A DNA stretch of 10,000 nucleotides. Origin: Halisarca cf. caerulea (taxonomy: Eukaryota; Porifera; Demospongiae; Chondrillida; Halisarcidae). The stretch is taken from the NCBI GenBank assembly GCA_963170055.1, contig CAUJGJ010000431.1, positions 672,201 through 682,200 on the forward strand, read 5' to 3'. Shown piece after piece: positions 1 to 10,000 of this stretch (position 1 is the first letter of the stretch; each line of letters opens with the position of its first letter). Under the pieces are notes generated by a model. It was not told the origin of the DNA. It was given only the letters and a program-made list of their open reading frames with translations, and did not search any database. The position numbers and the translations under genes were made by a program.

Positions 1-308
1 CCCAGGAAGTGTGAGGGAGCCCCGGTGGCCCAATGTTCCCAGGAAGTGTGACAGAGCCCCAGTGGCCCAATGTTCCCAGGAAGTGTGAGGGATCCCTGGT
101 GGTCCAATGTTCCCAGGAAGTAGGAGGGATCCCCGGTGGCCCAATGTTCCCAGGAAGTGTGAGGGAGCCCCGGTGGCCCAATGTTCCCAGGAAGTGTGAG
201 GGAGCCCCAGTGGCCCAATGTTCCCAGGAAGTGTGAGGGATCCCTGGTGGTCCAATGTTCCCAGGAAGTATGAGGGATCCCCGGTGGCCCAATGTTCCCA
301 GGAAGTGT
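1..308. repeat. 37-bp minisatellite in Prp40 intron 8
   Basis: Eight copies start at 1, 38, 75, 112, 149, 186, 223 and 260, all exactly 37 bp apart, with a partial ninth from 297. The unit begins CCCAGGAAGTGTGAGGGA and ends with CCCAATGTT. Copies differ by substitutions only, and some variants alternate (GGATCCCTGGTGGT versus GGAGCCCCGGTGGC). The array continues past the left edge. It fades into GT and then G-rich sequence. Open frames across it are repeat artefacts. Confidence 0.95.
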
Positions 309-350
309 GTGTGTGTGGGTGGGTGGGTGGGGGGGGGGGTGGGGGGGGGA
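304..350 (+). repeat. GT run plus G-rich tract
   Basis: A GTGTGTG run passes into GGGTGGGTGGGTGG and then two long G runs. It has enough G tracts to form a G-quadruplex on the plus strand. It lies about 25 bp inside intron 8 from the exon 8 donor, where the transcript is C-rich. Confidence 0.8.
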
Positions 351-375
351 CACCAGTGGCTCCAATCTCCCTCAC

Positions 376-6783
<6,408 letters not shown>

Positions 6784-6900
6784 GTCAGATGAACGTAGCC
6801 TGTGTTTAAAATCGTCGTCAACGTTCAGTCATACGGTTAAGGCGGCCATTTTGTGGTAAGTCCACTATTTGGTCACGTGATTTGGTTCACGTTACGTATA
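6784..6900 (-). promoter_or_regulatory. Prp40 5' UTR and core promoter region
   Basis: Immediately upstream of the Prp40 start codon is AAAATGGCCGCC on the minus strand (6841-6852). It matches a YY1-type element, which in animals commonly lies just downstream of the TSS of housekeeping genes. About 20 bp further upstream is the palindrome TCACGTGA (6873-6880), a USF/MITF-type E-box. No TATA box is obvious. Motif identity is read from sequence; function and TSS position are inferred. Confidence 0.5.
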
Positions 6901-7072
6901 GGACAAGGCAAAAGGTGTATATCTTTCCGGCACTGTGTGTTGGGGGGGGGTATTTTATATTGTTGTATTCTATGAGAGTATTTCCCAAGCTACCGGCTTT
7001 AGATACTGTAGTAGGTCTTGGCACGTAGTATAAGCTGTATACTACTATATATGTAACCATAAAATATGAATA

Positions 7073-7258
7073 CAGTTAGAACTTATCTACACCTCACATA
7101 TCCAGTTCCCTCACCTTCCGCAGTAGTTTTATTGGTACAAATCTGCAATAATCCTACTGTACACTTACTATACTACTGCTCCCTCATTTATCCAGTTCCC
7201 TCACTCGATCCACAATTTCACTCAGAACAGATGTGTGCGGATAAGTGAAGTCCGACTG
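7073..7258. mobile_element. 186-bp TIR MITE flanked by TA
   Basis: The left end is CAGTTAGAACTTATCTACAC. The right end on the minus strand is CAGTCGGACTTCACTTATCC. Both sides are flanked by TA (7071-7072 and 7259-7260), as expected for Tc1/mariner-type insertion. A TATCCAGTTCCCTCAC block occurs twice inside (about 7098 and 7190). It has no coding capacity and lies upstream of Prp40. Confidence 0.6.
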
Positions 7259-7278
7259 TACTGGAGTGTAGTATGCTA

Positions 7279-7496
7279 CTATTCCATGGTGTAGACTACT
7301 GCAGCTATTCCATGGTGTAGACTGCTGCAGCTATTCCATGGTGTAGACTACTGCAGCTATTCCATGGTGTAGACTGCTGCAGCTATTCCATGGTGTAGAC
7401 TACTGCAACTATTCCATGGTGTAGACTGCTGCGACTATTCCATGGTGTAGACTGCTGCAGCTATTCCATGGTGTAGACTGCTGCAGCTATTCTCAG
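7279..7496. repeat. 26-bp minisatellite upstream of Prp40
   Basis: Eight exact-register units begin at 7279 and repeat every 26 bp to 7461, with a ninth partial unit at 7487. The unit is CTATTCCATGGTGTAGACTR plus CTGCAG. It contains the palindromes CCATGG and CTGCAG, and copies differ by only one to three substitutions, so the expansion is recent. Confidence 0.95.
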
Positions 7497-7598
7497 TACG
7501 GCAGAGATGATTGCATGGCCTTATAATTCAGATTGGGGAGTCAAGCTTGGCCGCGATTCATGATGACAGGCAATGCATGGGATATTATTAGTGTTCAC

Positions 7599-7960
7599 TA
7601 GTCCTGGACGGTATTGGCAATTATAACTAGTTACTAACTAATTGACAAATAGTCGGTATTAGTCGGTATATCTCAATATCATCCTCAAATATTGATTCCC
7701 AATTATGATCCCTCAGTTATGACATACATACATACGTAACTCAGGGGCTTAGCACTATGTACTCAGGTCAATTGGAAACGCTAGCCATATATTGGACTTC
7801 TGCTTTTAGTTATCTCTATTTTAACTTAACCATTGTTGTAGTTGCTCTAGGAATATGCTGATAATCGATATATTGAATATTCAAAATTGTATTTATTGTA
7901 TTGTCGGTTTTGGAATAATATTGATATTGACTACTAATATTGAAATATTGTCCAGGGCTA
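7599..7960. mobile_element. 362-bp hAT-type MITE with 8-bp TSD
   Basis: A perfect 8-bp direct repeat GTGTTCAC flanks the element (7591-7598 and 7961-7968). The ends are inverted: the left is TAGTCCTGGACGGTATT and the right on the minus strand is TAGCCCTGGACAATATT, 14 of 17 identical, with looser pairing further in. An 8-bp target duplication with short TIRs is the signature of hAT transposons. No transposase fragment is visible, so this is a non-autonomous copy. It is AT-rich inside. Confidence 0.88.
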
Positions 7961-7968
7961 GTGTTCAC

Positions 7969-8439
7969 ACACATATTTAACCCTTTAACAGATGATTCAT
8001 GACTCGGTGATATATGCATGACAATTGATGTGGCACCCATATATGGAGAAATTACACATTGGATCAAAATATTATATCAGATACTCAACCCATCACGGCA
8101 TTGGGTCGAGTATCTACGAGCGATTAAACTACACACTAGGCATATGTATGGAAATACAAGGTTACATTGCAATACCTTTGGGGGATCAAATCCCTTCCAA
8201 TGGTAGCCCCCCTGTGGTGCCGCATCTGTGTAATGGCATAGCTAGACTGATCCAGCTACATCATAAATCTGTCATGATATGGAATTAAATTAACACTGAT
8301 AATTATAGCAATTAATACATTATACTGATAAAAATTAACAAGTGTTATTGAACTTCTATATAGACTATCTCAATGCCTCCCTGTTCATATGTTCTGGGTT
8401 TAACCTTATACTCTAGTACAACTTGGTAGGAGTCTTGTT
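7969..8439. other. Noncoding region between the hAT MITE and the Cys-rich gene
   Basis: This AT-rich stretch includes the presumed 3' UTR and end of the minus-strand Cys-rich gene. No canonical AATAAA is seen on the minus strand; CAATAA (8345-8350) is a possible variant signal. Overlapping plus-strand open frames at 8018-8288 show no recognisable domain and are taken as chance. Confidence 0.5.
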
Positions 8440-8751
8440 TCACTCCTGATCAGTGCTGTCCTTGCTCTGACGGTTGTCCTCCCAGGGGCTGCAATCCCAG
8501 CATCTCGACCAGCAGGTCCGCCAGCCACAGCCGGTATGCTTCTGAGGGTAGTAGCAAGTGCCACAATATTGACGGAATTTCTTCTTCGTAGTCTTCGTAT
8601 TCGGGTTCCTAACACAACCACGGCAGTCACGGAGGTTGTCGCGATACACATAACATTTAAGGCAATATCCATAGGTCACATAGTCCTTTGCACCCCATGC
8701 TGCTCCGATGACAGCAAAGACAGCAAAGAAGAACAATAATTTGGAGTTCAT
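8440..8751 (-). CDS. Small secreted Cys-rich protein, 103 aa, intronless
   Basis: I do not recognise the family. The start MNSKLLFFFAVFAVIGAAWG is a textbook signal peptide, with likely cleavage after Gly20. The mature chain is about 83 residues with ten cysteines at 30, 33, 43, 46, 63, 66, 75, 80, 84 and 87, including four CxxC pairs. It is rich in Tyr, Trp and Arg/Lys, with a basic middle (TKTTKKKFR) and a polar acidic tail. The spacing is not that of any common defensin, EGF, kunitz or ShK motif I know. Ten cysteines could make five disulfides in a secreted protein; paired CxxC also recalls zinc ribbons, but a secreted route makes disulfides likelier. The ATG has A at -3 and is followed directly by the signal peptide. 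A TATA box lies about 135 bp upstream. Possible roles (structural, antimicrobial, toxin-like, signalling) cannot be separated from sequence. Confidence 0.78.
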   Translation of the reverse strand: MNSKLLFFFAVFAVIGAAWGAKDYVTYGYCLKCYVYRDNLRDCRGCVRNPNTKTTKKKFRQYCGTCYYPQKHTGCGWRTCWSRCWDCSPWEDNRQSKDSTDQE

Positions 8752-8885
8752 TTTCAGAATCTGTACTTCTTCTAAATCTGATCGATTGATATGATAGCAA
8801 TGTTTTTACAAGACTTAGTGTGTTGTCTCTACACGACAACTGTTTAATGGATAGCTTGTCGATACTGTCTTCAAATGAGCATTCC

Positions 8886-8893
8886 TTTTTATA
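8886..8893 (-). promoter_or_regulatory. TATA box of the Cys-rich gene
   Basis: The minus strand reads CTATAAAAAGG. If transcription starts about 30 bp downstream (near 8858), the 5' UTR would be about 105 nt with no upstream ATG seen. A TATA promoter suits a highly or conditionally expressed secreted product (inference). Confidence 0.55.
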
Positions 8894-8899
8894 GGTACA

Positions 8900-9834
8900 C
8901 GGACAGCTCACGATTAATGTAATTTATGTTAGTCAGGGTCGTGACCATGCACAACTGGTACTAAATTTAGCCAATTGACTGCTTGTGTGCTGCCACATGT
9001 AGGAGTGCTGAAGTGTGAAAACAGTGAAAACATATGATTCGAAATTTCTGTTTGAATTAAATTCAAAGTTTGAAAACAGTGCCGGAAAACATGCATACTG
9101 TAGCATACAGTATAAAATTATATAAAATTATATGTATGGTATATTATATACAGTAAGTTCTTCCAGAATTAAAACCAGCTGCAGCTGGTGTGCATGTAGG
9201 TATGTTTGAAAGTCACACTGTCTAATTATATGATGACAAACTGCAAAACATTGTCACACAATGTGGCAGAGAATCAGTAACTATAGTAACCAAGTTTTAA
9301 CCCTAGCTGCATGCATGCACAGTTAAATGGCTGCTGGCCAAGCTCATGCATCGATTAGTATATTGTGCATGTGCGGCGGCCATTTTAGCAAAACATTATG
9401 TATATCATATATAGCTATAATGTTATGCTATGCATGTCTGCATATATGTGGAAGTTTAATTACCAGGCATGCACTGAAATCACATAATTATATTATACCA
9501 CATATATGCATGCAGTCAAGGATGGGTGATCGGCCTGTGCGTGGTGTATATACTCATGATGCATTATGCATGATCTCACAAATGATGCACCAAAAGGTGA
9601 ACAGGTGAACATTACGAGGAACATACCCAGCAAAGACATGATTGACAAAATTGGTAAGAGAAGCAATCAAATCAATTATTATTAAAAACACAATAATTAT
9701 ACAAATTTATAATAATATTATAAACACATACAAACAATTCTTACAAGAATAATTCAAAACACACTAAATAAGAACAAACATAACATTTTGTACTGATTAT
9801 TGTCAAAGCAGCAGCAGCTGGGGTCGAATGGATG
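8900..9834. other. AT-rich intergenic region
   Basis: No convincing gene is seen. It holds CATGCATG-type words, a perfect palindrome CCAGCTGCAGCTGG (9175-9188, two adjacent CAGCTG E-boxes), a GGCGGCCATTTT word (9375-9386) matching the one at the Prp40 promoter, and a short plus-strand open frame at 9566-9685. Positions 9680-9780 are very AT-rich with ATAATTAT-type sequence. Confidence 0.6.
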
Positions 9835-10000
9835 GAGTGGGCGGAGTGAATCGAGTGGGTGGAATTAATAGAGTGGGCTGAGTTGATAGAGTGGACTGAG
9901 CAGAAAGAGGCGGTGGATTGGAAAGAGTGGGTGGAGTGGATAGAGAGAATAGAGTGGGCGGAGAGAATAGAGTGGGCAGAGAGAATAGAGTGGGCGGAGT
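9835..10000. repeat. 18-bp degenerate minisatellite at the right edge
   Basis: Units start at 9835, 9853, 9871, 9889, 9907 and 9925, then after a 9-bp half unit (9943) at 9952, 9970 and 9988. The consensus is GAGTGGGYGGAGWGAATA. The left copies are the most diverged and the right ones nearly identical, so the array probably extends and becomes more regular beyond the window. Confidence 0.9.

Noticed and set aside
8018..8288. Overlapping plus-strand frames of 62 and 87 codons
   Set aside because: No domain, signal or composition supports coding. The two frames overlap out of phase in AT-rich DNA.
9805..10000. Minus-strand frame open from the right edge with PPTLFS-like hexapeptides, possible C-terminus of a repeat protein
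   Set aside because: All three minus frames are open over most of the array, so openness is no evidence of coding; no start, splice site or non-repeat homology is visible.

Overview
This is a eukaryotic, almost certainly invertebrate metazoan, genomic window. It holds the 5' part of an intron-rich housekeeping gene, many simple repeats and minisatellites, several short DNA-transposon derivatives (MITEs) and one small secreted-protein gene. The species cannot be fixed from sequence alone. The dense GTACGTA and CATGCATG words, compact introns and many MITEs would suit a marine basal animal such as a sponge, but that is only an impression.

Positions 1-6783 (minus strand) hold the 5' portion of a Prp40/PRPF40 orthologue, a U1 snRNP-associated splicing factor. 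I reconstruct eight coding exons with GT-AG boundaries whose phases all agree: 6781-6783, 6034-6178, 5796-5908, 5020-5112, 4538-4781, 1718-2016, 1546-1610 and 376-540. Together they encode about 375 residues: a Pro-rich N-terminus, a short Lys run, two WW domains, an acidic linker, the first FF domain and the start of the second. The remaining FF domains lie beyond the left edge. The start codon is the last three bases of exon 1, and YY1-like and E-box motifs lie just upstream.

The introns are filled with repeats: a 37-bp minisatellite (1-308), a 24-bp one (889-1293), a 16-bp one (2316-2979), 42/49-bp GT-rich repeats (3720-4140), long CA/GT tracts beside two splice sites, and a 54-bp array inside a TIR element (5247-5496). 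These arrays produce long open frames that are not genes.

Positions 6860-8400 are intergenic. They contain a 186-bp TA-flanked TIR element (7073-7258), a 26-bp tandem array (7279-7496) and a clear 362-bp hAT-type MITE with a perfect 8-bp target duplication (7599-7960). At 8440-8751 (minus) is an intronless gene for a 103-residue secreted protein with ten cysteines, preceded by a TATA box. Positions 8900-9830 are AT-rich and mostly featureless, and an 18-bp degenerate minisatellite runs off the right edge from 9835.

I found no new multi-gene system. The most useful observations are the ATG-only coding exon with two uORFs, the in-frame tandem splice donors, the repeat tracts abutting splice sites in a splicing-factor gene, the hAT MITE, and the orphan Cys-rich secreted protein.
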